64,000 bases of DNA. Source: Haliclona indistincta. Lineage: Eukaryota > Porifera > Demospongiae > Haplosclerida > Chalinidae. Under the pieces are notes generated by a model. It had not been told where the DNA came from. It did no database searches and saw only the letters and a program-made list of their open reading frames with translations. The DNA is taken from the NCBI GenBank assembly GCA_964017065.1, contig OZ024784.1:12071152-12135151 (forward strand). The letters are read 5' to 3'. Position numbers and translations under genes: made by a program. Shown here piece by piece: positions 52,719 through 64,000 of this stretch (the first letter of the stretch is position 1; each line of letters opens with the position of its first letter).

Positions 52719-55700
52719 TTAGAGGTCATCAAACTTGACACGGCTTTTCTTCTTGCTTGTTTGGTGATGATATTGAGGCAAGTGATGCGAGGATGGCTCA
52801 GTGGCACGATCAACAGAAAGAGAGGGATGACGACGCTTGCTAGAACGATCTGGACCCAGTTCACCATGAGCAATAGAAAGTGCAGGACGATTGTACCGTG
52901 AGCCACCCTCTAGCATGCAGTCAATGTGCTTGGTCTTGCTCTTCCATTCAGTATTGAACTCATGAGCTTCATCTGCAGCAGAGAAGGAGTGGTATAGCAC
53001 CATTAATCAAGGTGATGGGTATAATATAAAGAATCAAAATGCAGGAATGTGCACAAGATACAGATTTTTAACTAGTTTATTAACTATTTTCAGTTATATA
53101 ACATCACAGTTTTAGCTAAAACTGGACAACTTTTATTATGACGTCCGGTGTTTCAAATTCCAAGCTGATAGCTCTGAAATGTGCAGCCTGGTCTCCTTCG
53201 TGGTTCTACACATGCTGTTGAATCACCACAGTGACTCTTTGCTCGTGCTATGACCGCCACGTTCGCTTAGTTAATGGACTTTGAAGCTGAGGAACACAAA
53301 CTGTATAGGTACTGTAGGACAACAACTGGGTATCTAACAACTTTTGTAGTATCTAACAGAACCACTGGTTTTTCTAAACAATGAGCTACAATCTGTATCT
53401 GTAAGAACTGCATATTTACAGTAATTAACTATTGACTAAGGAAAGATCAAACAAATTCTATAGCAGCTGTCAAAACACAGGCACCACCCCCAGCTGCCAT
53501 AGAATTCTGTCACTAACCAAGTCAGGGTCAAGACCAATTGTTGATAGCTCTGTTGGGTGCGTAGCCTAATAGTGATGCTGGCAGCCAAAGTGCATCTTTG
53601 TTGTGTGATATAAATTATAATAGCACAATTGAACAGGCAGCAATAATTATTATCATTATAATAATCACTGAAATTATCAAAATAAACTTCCCGTTTTGTC
53701 TTTTTATTACGATTCATAAAATGATTACTATTGTAAATAGTCTCGTTTAGACAATTGTCGTCCGTAATAACGAGTAATTCTGCATACTAATGAACGCTTA
53801 TCTAGTGGCACATGATCAGCGCTTGCCGTGTACAGAGATGTGAGCGCTAGAAGCACGCTTGCAGCTAGCCAGCCAACAATAAGAAACGTTGAAATAGCTA
53901 GCACTGAACTTTGAATAAGCTAGCAGCCGCAGCTAGCTAATTTGCACAGGATGTTGCAGCAAGTGAGGGTGTGCGCACAAACATATTTTGCATATAAATG
54001 GTCGTTCCTACGATATGCGTGTGATCACAACAGTTCGTTGTACGTTTCTGGTAGTTTTTTTGACAAGGGCGTACTTATGATGAACCTGGAAGTTTATTTT
54101 GAGGCCTACTGTACACAGGTTCTGTTGTCTGTCTGAGTCAGTAACATCAGGAAACAAGAACATTTTGTAAAGCCCAGTACACTGACATAATAATTAGTAT
54201 AAGGAACTTGTGTTATACATGTACATGTGTGATGGCACCACTCACCGTCATCAAGATTGATAAATTCGTGATGCTCCTCTCCCTCTTTAGTCCTGGAATT
54301 ATACTGGCGCTCAATTGTGTGAGATTTTTCTCCTACATCATCAAAGAGTAAAACCATAATTATTGCTCACATGATGACATCAAGTTACTGGATAAAGTTG
54401 AAGAATTGGCAGCTATTGACCATGTAGTAGTGCTGCCAGCTACATGTACCTCTAGTATATAATGCACTCTTTCTAGCAGAGCTCTATCTTTCAATAATTC
54501 CCTCTGTACCACCATAGCTAGCTAACTCACCAATTTGATGACTAACTGATGTCTTCTGTATAGCTGTTTCAGAATCCCTGACAGCTTTTCTTGTTTCTCT
54601 GATCTGAGGTAAACAGTTAATAATGTATTTTTATCTAGGCAAAATAATGAATAGCACATAGAGTAAACCTAATTAGGGATTTCCTTTGATTTCACCTATC
54701 CACATACAAGTACACAAAAAAACAGAGTTGTTTCTTCACATGTACAAATGTACGCATGACTCAACAAACCTGTTGTATCTTCACATGTATTGCAATTGCT
54801 GATTTTGTCCTCAGCATTGCACAACGCCCTCATGGTGTATTGCTCATGCGTACAAATCCAATGTTCCACACGGAGCCATACATTAACAATTACGTGTATC
54901 ATGAGCATCACTCTAACAATTTACTCACTGATCAAGTATTCACGACTCAAAAAAACTGTTTATTATTATTGTGCAGAGTACACTGTTCCTGAATGAGACC
55001 AGCTCCCACAAAGAGGAGGGTACAGCCATTAGACCAACACCCTGTTTGTGCAAGCTGGTAGAGATCACCTCATCCATGATGAAGAGGAACAGTTATTATG
55101 ATAGTATCATTCATACTGCACAATATCCACAGTTGAACTCTGTTTCATTTTGCCACACAGAAGTGTAACATGACATGATTAATTTTGACATCACATAATT
55201 ACATTGCTACTTTTTATGCAAGCGTGTATACTCCTATTCTGAGCTTAAGATACAGTGCCGGATTTACAACTTTTGGGCCCAGGGGCTACTTTATTAAGGG
55301 GCCCTATACATGTATGGGGCATAAAAAATTTGACTTTACGACTCTTTATAGTTTCCACACCACCACGCCTAGTTTGGGAACGAGACCAGAACCCAGCCCA
55401 AATTTTTATATGACAAGCGACAGTCACTCTACCACGATACTGTAACAGTCTGTAGTCGAATGTAAGCAGTAGTTTTCCCCAGGAAGAAAGTTAACAAGGT
55501 AGATTAATAATTATAAAAAGTTTTTGTACAGAATTGGGGGGCCCAGGGCTGTAGACCCTAAAGCCCTTGCATAAATCTGGCACTGTTAAGATACGAAGTC
55601 TTGAACTAATGTACATGCGAAGTGGATGATCAATCCGGTTTATTTGTGAACTAAAATTATAATAACAAGGTGTAATTGAGCATACAAGCCTCTGCTATCA

Positions 55701-56881
55701 TGTGTGCTGATGTCACTAGGAATATGCATGTCATCTTACCCCTCCAGGACCAGCCTTGGTTGATGTGGTTGCCTGGTACATGCGTGGAGCTCCTCCTGGT
55801 CCATTAGATGAGAAGCTCATGACAGTGCTCTGTGAGAAGCTTTGTGTGTTGTGGTGACCAGGGTTAGTGGCAGCCTGCAGAACATGAACAGCACAATGAA
55901 CACATGCAACATGCTATTAACCCTTTAAACACAGGAGGTGACTATTGTTGCCTGGCAAGTTCGACGTCACAGGAAGTGGACATCAAAATTTAAAGATAAT
56001 TATGTAATTTTGCTGATAGCCTGCGATAAGCAAAAAAGGGTGGATGGGGTGGGACCACAGTCACCCCAGCCACCAGCTGTCACTGACTGACTTAGTTTTG
56101 ACGTCCGACTGTAGCCAATAACTACAGTCGGATGTAAAAACCAAAGTAGAGTGATGGCAAAAAACTGGGTCTCCTAAGGCTCTCTTGTAAAAAGCAGCCA
56201 AACATGCACTAACTATCTCATGGAAGCTGTTTTACCCAAAAGCAGCATGTTTGTCCAGTGACAGTGATTCCAGCATACAGTAACTGATAGATCGTCGAGT
56301 GGGTGTGGCTAACTGCACTCATATGACAGCAAACATGTCGTAGTTATACAAACAGCGATACATGCAACCTAGCACAGAAAAGAGGCTAGAATTCTTGTCT
56401 GTAGTTGGAGGGCTAATGTAAACAAGCTACTGTACACTCCCACTGATTTTCCATCATACAGTCATGCATTCCGTTAACTGAAGAATTTTCTACAATAACA
56501 CGATTACAGATGTGACATCATATCAAATCAATGCGCACAATGAGAAAGTACCAGAACCCTCTTGTGCATTAAGCGTGGGAAGGTTCAACTCGTTATAGTT
56601 TTTCCAATAACATGAAACGCTTCAAAACAGGTCCATACAACTATAACTGATACATGTACATGTACTGAGCCTTGTTGGCAGACAAGTTCAAGAACACTGT
56701 CTCTGCACTGTATGTACATGTAAGCTAGAAGGAGCCACAGAATACTATACTTCCTCACCATTTGCTGGAACATTGAGTCAAACATTGACATTCCTCCAAA
56801 TGGAGACATTCCCCCAAATGGAGACATTCCCCCAAATGGAGACATTCCCATTCCGAAGGGATCTCTATGCATTAGCTGCAT
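52719..56881 (-). CDS. MLF: Myeloid leukemia factor family protein
   Basis: MLF proteins are DnaJ-associated, nucleo-cytoplasmic adaptor proteins. Exons 56759-56890 (from an internal start at 56881), 55740-55874, 54531-54603, 54246-54332 and 52719-52972 join in phase to about 223 residues. The N-terminal exon has MHRDPFGMG and three copies of MSPFGG. Then come QSFSQSTVMSFSSNGPGG, RMYQATTSTKAGPGGI, RETRKAVRDSETAIQK, SHTIERQYNSRTKEGEEHHE and EFINLDD, the core MLF signature, followed by DEAHEFNTEWK and a basic end. The exon at 56890 begins after a good acceptor, so a further 5' exon, coding or UTR, probably exists upstream. It is in tandem with the receptor gene, 276 bases apart. Confidence 0.85.
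53000..54240. other. Long MLF intron with a dispersed repeat
   Basis: Mostly AT-rich. A segment at about 53175-53240 (atgtgcagcctggtctcctt) is repeated in inverted orientation, diverged, near 57240-57315, so both belong to one repeat family. Nothing else is recognisable. Confidence 0.5.
55253..55585. mobile_element. hAT MITE with 8-bp target duplication
   Basis: A 333-bp element starting cagtgccggatttacaactt and ending ataaatctggcactg, flanked by ttaagata on both sides (55245-55252, 55586-55593). The cagtgccgg terminus and 8-bp duplication are typical of hAT elements. It lies in an MLF intron. Confidence 0.93.
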
Positions 56882-56890
56882 CCCATGATG

Positions 56891-58390
56891 CTGGAGAGTA
56901 GACAAAACATTTGTATAAACAACAATCTAGGGTAGTACACACTGCTAGGGAACCTTATCACATTTTACTTAGCTGTGTCAACATTATTTTGTCTGTGTTA
57001 GCATTATACAAGCCAATGGTCACCAGCATATCATTGACTCTAAATTATAACTTAGGTGTCTACAGGATTACCGATACATGGACATCCCGAGCACATAGCA
57101 CAAGGGTTTGGTATTCGAAGTGAATTAAATCTAGTAGACATCAAATTTATTGTCCAAGGAGACCATACAAAAAACCACAATAATCAGGCTCTCTGTAGGC
57201 CCAGTGGGTGTGGTACTTTCTGACATGACCACTCTAACATGATAAACTAGTCGCCGTGATTCAAAAGCATACGTAGGACCATGAAGGACACCAGGCTGCA
57301 CATCTCTGAACCTATCAGATCCACAATCAACAAAGAACTGCGACATCAGGTGACATAATAAAACTGTATATAAATCAGCGTACTTTTATGGAGGACACAA
57401 AAGCCTGAATCCGCAATGTTATCTAACTAGTAAAAATTCGTATCTTCGCCACGCATTCCCGAATTTTCTTATGAATAAATTAGTATTGTAATTTCTGTAC
57501 TGTCACCTTAAAGTGATTCCAAATTCTTGGTGTCAGAATAGAACTGTGCAGCAAGCAAGTATCGATATTAATTTTGCTCGAAAATGAGATTTTGGTTATA
57601 AACTCCGTTAGTGAATTATGGTGTTTACCTTGATGGCATTCCTGACAATCCAGCCACTATCCAAGGCTGCCTTACACATAGTTTGTTTGTACTACAAACA
57701 GCGCGCCAATGCATTATTTTTTAAACAACGGTTGTCTGTAAGCAGCTAGCAGTAAAGCAACAATACTCTTGCTGCCGCAGTACTGCAACAGTATTGTTTT
57801 TAGTAACTGCAGTTTATGCTGTACAGAAATCATGTACAGCAAGCATAACAGCTGCTATAATTGTGTGTAAAAATAACTGAACCTCATTAGTGCGTGTGAG
57901 GCTGCATTTGCATGCAATTCCGTCGGCGCCTTATTTCAAGAGAGTGCAGAGAAATCAATCATGCGATCGTCAAGCAACAAGCTACATGTATCTTCGACTT
58001 GTGTGCATGTGTAACTATAGCGACACCCAACTAAATTCCATGAGGTGAGTACTGCTAGGCTTCTGATTACATAGCTGTAACCACTATGTTAAGTAATATG
58101 CTGGCAGTAATTGTGTAGTATGTTCAAAGTAGTAAAATTCTACCAAGGCATCAGCAACTGTGGTGAGCTATCAAGAATGGCTAGTTAATTTGGTACCATA
58201 GTGGCTAGCCAACCTTGTGATTATTATGATCACTCATTTTGATTATTACAAGTTTTCTTCATCAAGCAACAAGCTATCTGACTGGTACATATGTAATTGC
58301 TGGTGCAGTTTGCTTGCTTCACCACTACATGCTACAACAAAACAATCCGGAATCAGCATGACTATTATTATTATGGTGGTTCGGCGTTCA
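56891..58390. other. Region upstream of MLF with repeats, no supported gene
   Basis: The minus-strand open frame at 57131-57346 overlaps the dispersed repeat shared with 53175-53240, so I do not call it a gene. The segment must contain the MLF promoter and perhaps a 5' exon. The rest is AT-rich. Confidence 0.4.
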
Positions 58391-58395
58391 TTCCA

Positions 58396-59177
58396 TTACC
58401 AGAGGAGGTTGGAAGCATCAGTATGCGCACGTGATTGTAGGCTGTTATTATGCGCACGTGATTTCGAATGAGCATAGCTAACGTTCCATCGTGAGGCGTA
58501 GCTCAATGGCGCTAGCATACAGCACTAGAACTCATTCGTGGATTCTTTCTAAAATGGTATTGCGTAGAGCTTGATTACTGGTCTTACTTAAAGATATGAT
58601 CTTAGAATATTGGTTTAGCTATTTGTATAGTGCACTGCACACCAGTTTCTGTGCTTTGTATGTCGTGAAATCTAGGAAGAAGTAGCACAACTCCAGTATA
58701 CAGCACACTTGTGCTGGATTCAGGAATCTTTCTTCTGTGAAACAGCTTAAATTTAAGCAACTTTCTTAGTTCTAGCTCTGACCAGGTCTCGTCAGCTGTA
58801 TACTGGGTTTTGCAGATAACAATGGAGCTGTCTCTTCGCTCGCCGCCAAGATTTTGCTTCAGGACGTCTGTAGTAGGCTTGTCAATAAGCTGATTGCTTG
58901 CACGAACAATAACTGTAGTGTTTTCCACAGTTGAGAATCATCACTACTTTCTCGCCCGTAGCAGCTCAGAAACCCCTGGGTTGGATCGGGTAGATCGCAT
59001 ATTTGTAATCTGCTGTGTAAGAGCTTTCGATTCATACTAAATTCGTTAAATTCTGTCCAGAGAATAGCATAAAAATGACAACTAAGATTCGCCATACATT
59101 TTGATTTGGAGAGAATTTACAAACCACAAGTCACATGACTGAATATTAATGCTTCCAACCTCCTCTGTTCCGTTACC
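58396..59177. mobile_element. Inverted-repeat-bounded unit carrying an unknown ORF
   Basis: The left end (ttaccagaggaggttggaagcat, near 58397-58418) and the complement of the right end (59149-59177) share cagaggaggttggaagcat. The interior contains a broken minus-strand ORF (58602-59095). A palindromic cgcacgtgat motif occurs twice near the left end. Transposon class unclear. Confidence 0.6.
58602..59095 (-). pseudogene. Unrecognised ORF in two overlapping frames
   Basis: From an ATG at 59095 one frame reads MANLSCHFYAILWTEFNEFS and LPDPTQGFLSCYGRESSDD. At about 58930 the better continuation switches frame to NTTVIVRASNQLIDKPTTDV, GGERRDSSIVICKTQYTADE and HRRKIPESSTSVLYTGVVLL, ending at 58602. 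A single frameshift or a very short intron would join them. Composition is protein-like but I know no family. Its 5' end abuts the right inverted repeat, which suggests that a transposon captured it. Confidence 0.35.
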
Positions 59178-59179
59178 AA

Positions 59180-59649
59180 AAAATGATGTTCAATTTTTAA
59201 AATACCCACCCTGCCTACCGCTCACTGCTAGTATGCTAGCAAGGCCCTCTACTCAAGTAGTGGTGTAACTGGTGCTGGCACCGCTTATGGGATCAGAGGA
59301 TCTGCCAAACAACTCATGACATGAAAATCAGAGGTCAAAGGATGATATCACATTGATTGTGATAGAGCCAAGGGGTAGTTGCTCGTATTTGACGTAGAAC
59401 GGATAACTCAGTGAAATGGTACTGAATAATTTGGTAACTGATTTTACATTTAAAAACCAGAGTATTTTATTTACAGTAAATAGAAGTTTTTAGAAGTACA
59501 ATAATCTAGAAGTGTCAAGTAAGGTCTATACAATCATTATAAGAAAGGAAAGGAATTATCTAGAAGGTTCTACAATGTACATGTAGTCAAGTTTAAATAG
59601 GGAAAATCCCTGGGGCGGGCTCCTTCTGCCACATTGATCACAACCATGG
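59180..59649. other. Spacer, nothing recognised
   Basis: AT-rich DNA between the inverted-repeat unit and the hAT pseudogene; no ORF, repeat array or RNA seen. Confidence 0.4.
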
Positions 59650-60960
59650 AAGTGACCGTCGATGATGACATCGATGAGTCACCACAGGCAGCCAGCACCA
59701 GCTATCACTAGCCTACTATCTAGGCTGAGAGCTCCGTGCAAGTCGGACTTGACTCACCCTCGAAAGATTCGACAGAATACTGCGAAGCGCACACAGAAGT
59801 CGAAACGTTCGTGCAACACAGATCCGTCAAGTGTTAGCCCAGCTGAACGTGTGCGAGAGTTTCCTAAAGAGGTATTAACAATTTCAGCAGGAAAACTACT
59901 TTGTTAAGCGTGTAGAGAGGAAGTCTCATTGAAAAGAAGCATAATCCAGTCTCACCTCAAATCAGCCAAGCATCAGCGTGGACAGGCAACTGTGGCAAGG
60001 AAGGAAGCTAGGGAAAGAGACATTGCTGATGCACTGAAAGATTATGACAAGACGTCCCATCCTGCTGGAGAAACACTACCTGAGTCTCAAAGAGTGTTCA
60101 AAGTCAAAGTACTTACGTCCTTTCTAAGAGCTGGTATCCCTCTCAACAAGTTGCATCACTTTCGTGAGGTACTAGAAGAGCATGCATATAAACTTGCTGA
60201 CAATCGTGGTATGCATGACTTGATTCCGTTTGTAATGGCTGATGAGGTGAAGCGAATCAAAACAGAGATCGGTTCCAAAAGCTACATGTAGCGATGGTAC
60301 AACCAGGCTCGGAGAGGCCATGGCTATTGTTGTTTGCTACATGTCAGGATGGACAATACAGCAACGTCTTATTCGCCTTCAGCTGTTAGTCAAAAACATG
60401 ACAGGAGAGGGAGAAGAAATAGCACGTGAGCTCTTGAATACTCTGTCTGTAGAGTATGGTATCTCCTTGGATAGTATTTTGGCAATGATACACGACAGGG
60501 TCTCTTCTAATGGAGTGGCAATGCGTACTTTGAAAAGTGTCTACCCAAATTTTTGGACGTGGGATGACAATCAATCGCACACGACTGTATTGGAAGGAGC
60601 AAACTGTCAGCCAAGTGCTGATACAGTTTGGTAATGTACTGCCATTTATTCGTTCACACTCTGAGGTATCTCCTGCTACTACAAAAAAGCTTCTAGCTCT
60701 TTTGCAGGATGATAGCAAGAATTCTCTTTGTCTTGAATTAGCCACTGTGGTAGATTGTGGAGAGAAGTTCATCAAAGCAACCTATGATCTTGAAGGAGAT
60801 GGAGCACTTGTCTTCAAATGCTCAGATAATTATTGTCAAAACATTGACAGCTTCAATCCACACAGCATATTTTCCAAATCTTGATTCAGTCGCAAGAAGC
60901 CTTTCAAGGAGTTCTTCAACCGCTGCTCATCAGCTAATCTCTTATCCCTTTCATGACTGA
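59650..60960 (+). pseudogene. hAT-type transposase relic
   Basis: Successive frames give a basic N-terminal part, then IIQSHLKSAKHQRGQATVAR (like the end of a BED or CxxC-H finger), a helical FLRAGIPLNKLHHFREVLEE with NRGMHDLIPFVMADEVKR, then EEIARELLNTLSVEYGISLD and MIHDRVSSNGVAMRTLKSVY, and later VLPFIRSHSEVSPATTKKLL and ELATVVDCGEKFIKATYDLE. This series is like the hAT-family transposases frequent in invertebrates. At least four frameshifts or stops and an internal deletion after about 60560 inactivate it. Confidence 0.6.
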
Positions 60961-61139
60961 AATGTTGTCAAAAGACAACAGCTCATTAGTATTCATAATA
61001 ATACATTGTTGATGATATGCTAATGATATTTAGGTGGCTTCAAGCAGCATAAAATCACCTGCTTTGTTGGTGCCGAGTTGGATCTTCTATCTTTACAAGC
61101 TTCTAGTGTCGGCACTTTGAAGATCAAAGGAAAAACTGT

Positions 61140-62258
61140 GTGAAGAACACTTTTTGGAGAATGCTTGACAAGCAGCTTTTTCGTCGCTACACAAGAAATG
61201 CTAGTGTGACGGTAGTACATAAGGGAGAGTTTGCAGATGTGGTGTTGCTAGCTTCTACTAGGCATGGTGCAGAGGTTGCTGCTAAGGCTTACTCTGGTGT
61301 TGCAAAGGCTTTTGGTCTGTCTGTGAGTGTTCAAAAAACTAAATTCGTGGTTGTTGGTAAAGGAGTGTCTGGAGAGGATCAATTGCCCCTTTCACTAGGT
61401 GATGGTGATGTCATTGAGAGAGTCTCTAGTTTCCCTTATTTGGGGTCATTGATGGCAGAGAATGGCAGAGTGCATGATGAGGTCGATAGGAGAATTGCAG
61501 GAGCCTCAAGAGCTTTTGGTGCCTTGCGACGAGCTGTGTTTAAAGATTACAACCTATCTATTTCCACTAAGAGGGCGGTGTATCGAGCTTGTGTGCTGTC
61601 GGTGTTGCTGTATGGCAGTGAATGTTGTGTACCCCTTAAGAGGGATGTGAAAAAGCTTAACAGTTTCCATCATAGGTGCATCAGAGTAATCCTTGGTATC
61701 ACTAATCAGAAGCAGTGGACAGAGCACATCTCTTCAGCGACGGTTAGAGAGTGGTGGGGGGATGTTGAGTCGATTGGAGTTAAGCTAATGAGAAGACGGC
61801 TAGAATGGCTTGGACACCTTGCTAGGATGCCACAACATCGTTTGCCAAAGCTGTGCTTGTTTGGTTGGCTGCCTGCAACTCGACCTCTCAGTGGCCCAAG
61901 AAGAAGGTGGAGAGATCTAGTCAAGAGTGATACGAAAGCGGTGGGCCTTGGTGATAAGGATTGGTTTAGCGCTGCTCAAGACAGAGATGGGTGGAGGGGT
62001 ACGTGGCAGCAGTCACTCACCAACATACAAGCAGCACAAGACCAACTCAGAAGGGCATCAACTCAGAAGAATGTACGTTGTGAAGTGTGTCAGCGATCCT
62101 TCACCAGAGAGAGCGACAAGGCTAGGCATAAGTGCCTAAAAGAGCGTAGTAAGCCAATCCACGAGCAGGCAGGTGCTGTACAATGTGTGACATGTGACAA
62201 ATGGTTCAGAAGCAGAGGTGGTCTGACTGTGCATCGTTGTCGTGCAGGCTCCACATAG
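61140..62258 (+). pseudogene. 5'-truncated non-LTR retrotransposon, RT C-terminal part and zinc fingers
   Basis: An open 372-residue frame starts in the RT palm. The catalytic box reads EFADVVLLA where FADDxxLLA is expected, so one Asp is missing. It continues with VQKTKFVVVG, SFPYLGSLM and VDRRIAGASRAFGALRRAVF, then the thumb region ACVLSVLLYGSECC and WLGHLARMP, all typical of LINE C-termini. Two C2H-type fingers end the frame (CEVCQRSF and CVTCDKWFRSRGGLTVHRC). It ends near a TG-repeat tail. The lost Asp and missing 5' half indicate a dead copy, though the remaining frame is open. Confidence 0.8.
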
Positions 62259-62336
62259 CAATCTATAGTTCATTCCTCTCATTCGAGGGGACGCGTGACC
62301 CATACGGGTAGCGTTTATTCAAGGTCAAGGTCAAGG

Positions 62337-62361
62337 TGTGTGTGTGTGTGTGTGTGTGTGT
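62337..62361. repeat. TG microsatellite ending the retrotransposon
   Basis: About 12 TG units directly after caaggtcaaggtcaagg; it probably marks the 3' end of the element. Confidence 0.9.
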
Positions 62362-63180
62362 ATGATCATCTCTGTGTGCAGTGCTTGCTTGCACCAAGCC
62401 GCGTAACAGCCATGGGTTGCAGGAAGCAAGCGTCAATGTTTAGTCCATTGTAGACACTAAAATAGTGAACTAGAAAGAGTCAGCATGAGCTTCAAGCAAC
62501 AACCAGAAGCATTGAAAGGTGTGCATAAGGCACTAAAAATGTAACACCAGATCATGAGTGATGCTACAGATAGTGTGATCAATGCCTACAGTACTACAGA
62601 GGCGAGGTAGAGTTGCCACTGACCTAGAGGATGTCTCAGCAGTGAACCTCGGGCTATCAGTGAATGACGAGGTGCTGTTTAGCATTTCAAAAGCTGCAAG
62701 GACTACAGGTGAATCGCTTGTCAGTAATTGTAAAGCAATTGAACACCTAAAATCGACTACAGGATCAGGCAAAGGTGGGTAGTCTACGACCTGACTAAGA
62801 TTTGTATGCATTTAATTTAGGAGAGGATAACTCAACTGTTTTAGGGTAATTTGACAAGATGTGATATATGCCAATTTGTCTATCCACTGCGAAATACCCG
62901 AAAAATGACCACGCCCTTTTTATCGGCAGTGTCACTAACAATAATTGGTCTATCTTCTCAACCATTTTAGTAACCTACTTTCTAGCAACTGTTCTAAGGT
63001 AATACGACCCTTAGGAATGTATTGGGATGTGTGCAAAAACCAATATTCATTGCAAAAAAACAAAAACAAAATGGCTACAGCTTTTTCAGACATCTCTATT
63101 TTAAAGAGTTTAATATTTTAAGATTCTGATGGTATGCAAGTGCAACAAAAAAGACACGATTTATTAACTTGAGGAGTCAT
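62362..63180. other. Spacer with a short unexplained open frame
   Basis: A plus-strand frame at 62582-62782 reads VATDLEDVSAVNLGLSVNDE and SKAARTTGESLVSNCKAIEH, protein-like but unidentified. The rest is AT-rich with no other structure. Confidence 0.3.
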
Positions 63181-63184
63181 TTAA

Positions 63185-63650
63185 CCCTTTAATTACTAAA
63201 TTATCCAGCTGAAATTTTAACCTCGTAAATGCTGACCACTTCTCTCGTGAATATCTCGCGTGTCTTTTGAGCTACTGGTCTCAAATTTGCGTCCTTTTAC
63301 GCCAGTGAGTAGCCGCAATTGCCCACACTCAAGTCGGTCAATATGCCCCTCCCACTTCGAAAGTGAAGCCGATAAAGTGCAACGACCTCGTCAAATTTTG
63401 CTCAAAGTTAGTACTTTGGGGCTGGCTGCTGAAAAGTACACACAAATAGCAGTGGTTTTGGTGAGTGCAAAATGTAGCCCAGATCATAGAGAATGTCCAA
63501 AAATGTGTTTCCGAGCACCCTGAAGCCATAAAATGTCCCAATTTTCTTGGCTGCCATTTTGTTTTTCCTAAAATGTTGTGAATTTTGCACTGAAGCCATA
63601 GAAATGCCGAGTATGTATGTCGCCAAAAGGCGACATTAGGGGTTAAAGGG
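63185..63650. mobile_element. piggyBac-like MITE
   Basis: 466 bases bounded by ccctttaa and ttaaaggg, with TTAA at both sides (63181-63184, 63651-63654), as piggyBac insertions leave. A small tcgccaaaaggcga hairpin sits near the right end. A possible left end of a related copy (ttaaccctttaaac) occurs at 55917-55930. Confidence 0.75.
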
Positions 63651-63654
63651 TTAA

Positions 63655-64000
63655 ATATTAACTTGGCAGTATTTAGTATTACAAAAATGATGTTCACAAA
63701 AATTAAGTTATTCAGTCATAGGGTTTTTGCAGGATTCACCTCCTTTACACTTGCAGTATTTGCAACACTTGATTCCAGCTACCCTGCAGTGACATATCCA
63801 TTCTTGTGGACACATTTACCACATGTACAAGGATCTGGAAGGTATTCAGGCTTGGAGGTAACAATACCAGGAACTATTAAATTTTCTTTGTGAAACCAAT
63901 TTCTAAACCATCTTTAAGTGGGGCTTGTATCCATAGCTATTGTTGATAATATGCCCTTTGAATATGCTTTCTTGCATTGGCTGACGTGCAGGGAATTTTC
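63655..64000. other. Right edge, nothing recognised
   Basis: AT-rich sequence cut by the window end. No exon with convincing similarity seen. Confidence 0.4.

Noticed and set aside
57131..57346. Minus-strand 71-residue frame, candidate 5' exon of MLF
   Set aside because: Overlaps a dispersed repeat also present at 53175-53240, and no donor joins it to the MLF exon.
58490..58530. tRNA-like A-box sequence (gaggcgtagctcaatggcgc)
   Set aside because: No B box or cloverleaf could be folded; at most a degraded SINE.
63260..63697. Long open frames on both strands near the right end
   Set aside because: They lie inside the piggyBac-like MITE and mirror each other; no protein features.

Overview
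This window is animal nuclear DNA: split genes with GT-AG introns, no operons, and genes packed so tightly that neighbours lie 30 to 400 bases apart. The mix suggests an early-branching metazoan, most likely a demosponge. It holds conserved one-to-one metazoan genes, a class C GPCR, and DIRS/Ngaro, YqaJ-containing Mutator-like, Harbinger and hAT elements. The phylum is inference; no rRNA or mitochondrial marker is present.

Host genes, left to right: a small putative mitochondrial membrane protein (2366-2963, +); prohibitin-2 (3325-4658, -) with what looks like a U12-type AT-AC intron; diphthine synthase DPH5 (4689-5892, -); PDE6D (6389-7560, -) and PEX5 (7705-10573, +), divergent over a 144-bp gap; RNase H1 (15805-24322, +); phenylalanyl-tRNA synthetase beta FARSB (24542-40309, +); a stearoyl-CoA desaturase (40687-41655, +); an unrecognised Q-rich CxxC protein (41857-44397, -) divergent from a NIPSNAP3-like gene (44519-48632, +); a class C, GABA-B-like GPCR (48841-52442, -); and a myeloid leukemia factor (MLF) gene (52719-about 56881, -).

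Mobile DNA fills the gaps and the longest introns. The 6.9-kb last intron of RNASEH1 holds a 3.0-kb Tc1/IS630-like element that carries a second convergent ORF and a nested hAT MITE, then Harbinger and OB-fold remnants. FARSB intron 4 (6.3 kb) holds a decayed Mutator-like/YqaJ region interrupted by a foldback element. A later FARSB intron (6.6 kb) holds a structurally complete Ngaro-type tyrosine-recombinase retrotransposon (32991-38770) with split direct repeats and open RT-RNase H and recombinase frames. A second foldback element sharing subterminal motifs with the first sits in NIPSNAP3. Between PEX5 and RNASEH1 is a cluster of large inverted-repeat elements, one nested in another with a perfect 9-bp target duplication. 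The right end (58.4-64 kb) contains no recognised host gene, only an uncharacterised inverted-repeat unit, a hAT pseudogene, a truncated non-LTR retrotransposon and a piggyBac-like MITE.

The host genes are mostly housekeeping: mitochondrial scaffold, translation (diphthamide, tRNA charging), peroxisome import, lipid desaturation and R-loop removal. They are neighbours by compactness rather than by pathway. The strongest leads are the intact-looking Ngaro element with an inferred gag intron, the two-member foldback family, and the AT-AC intron in PHB2.
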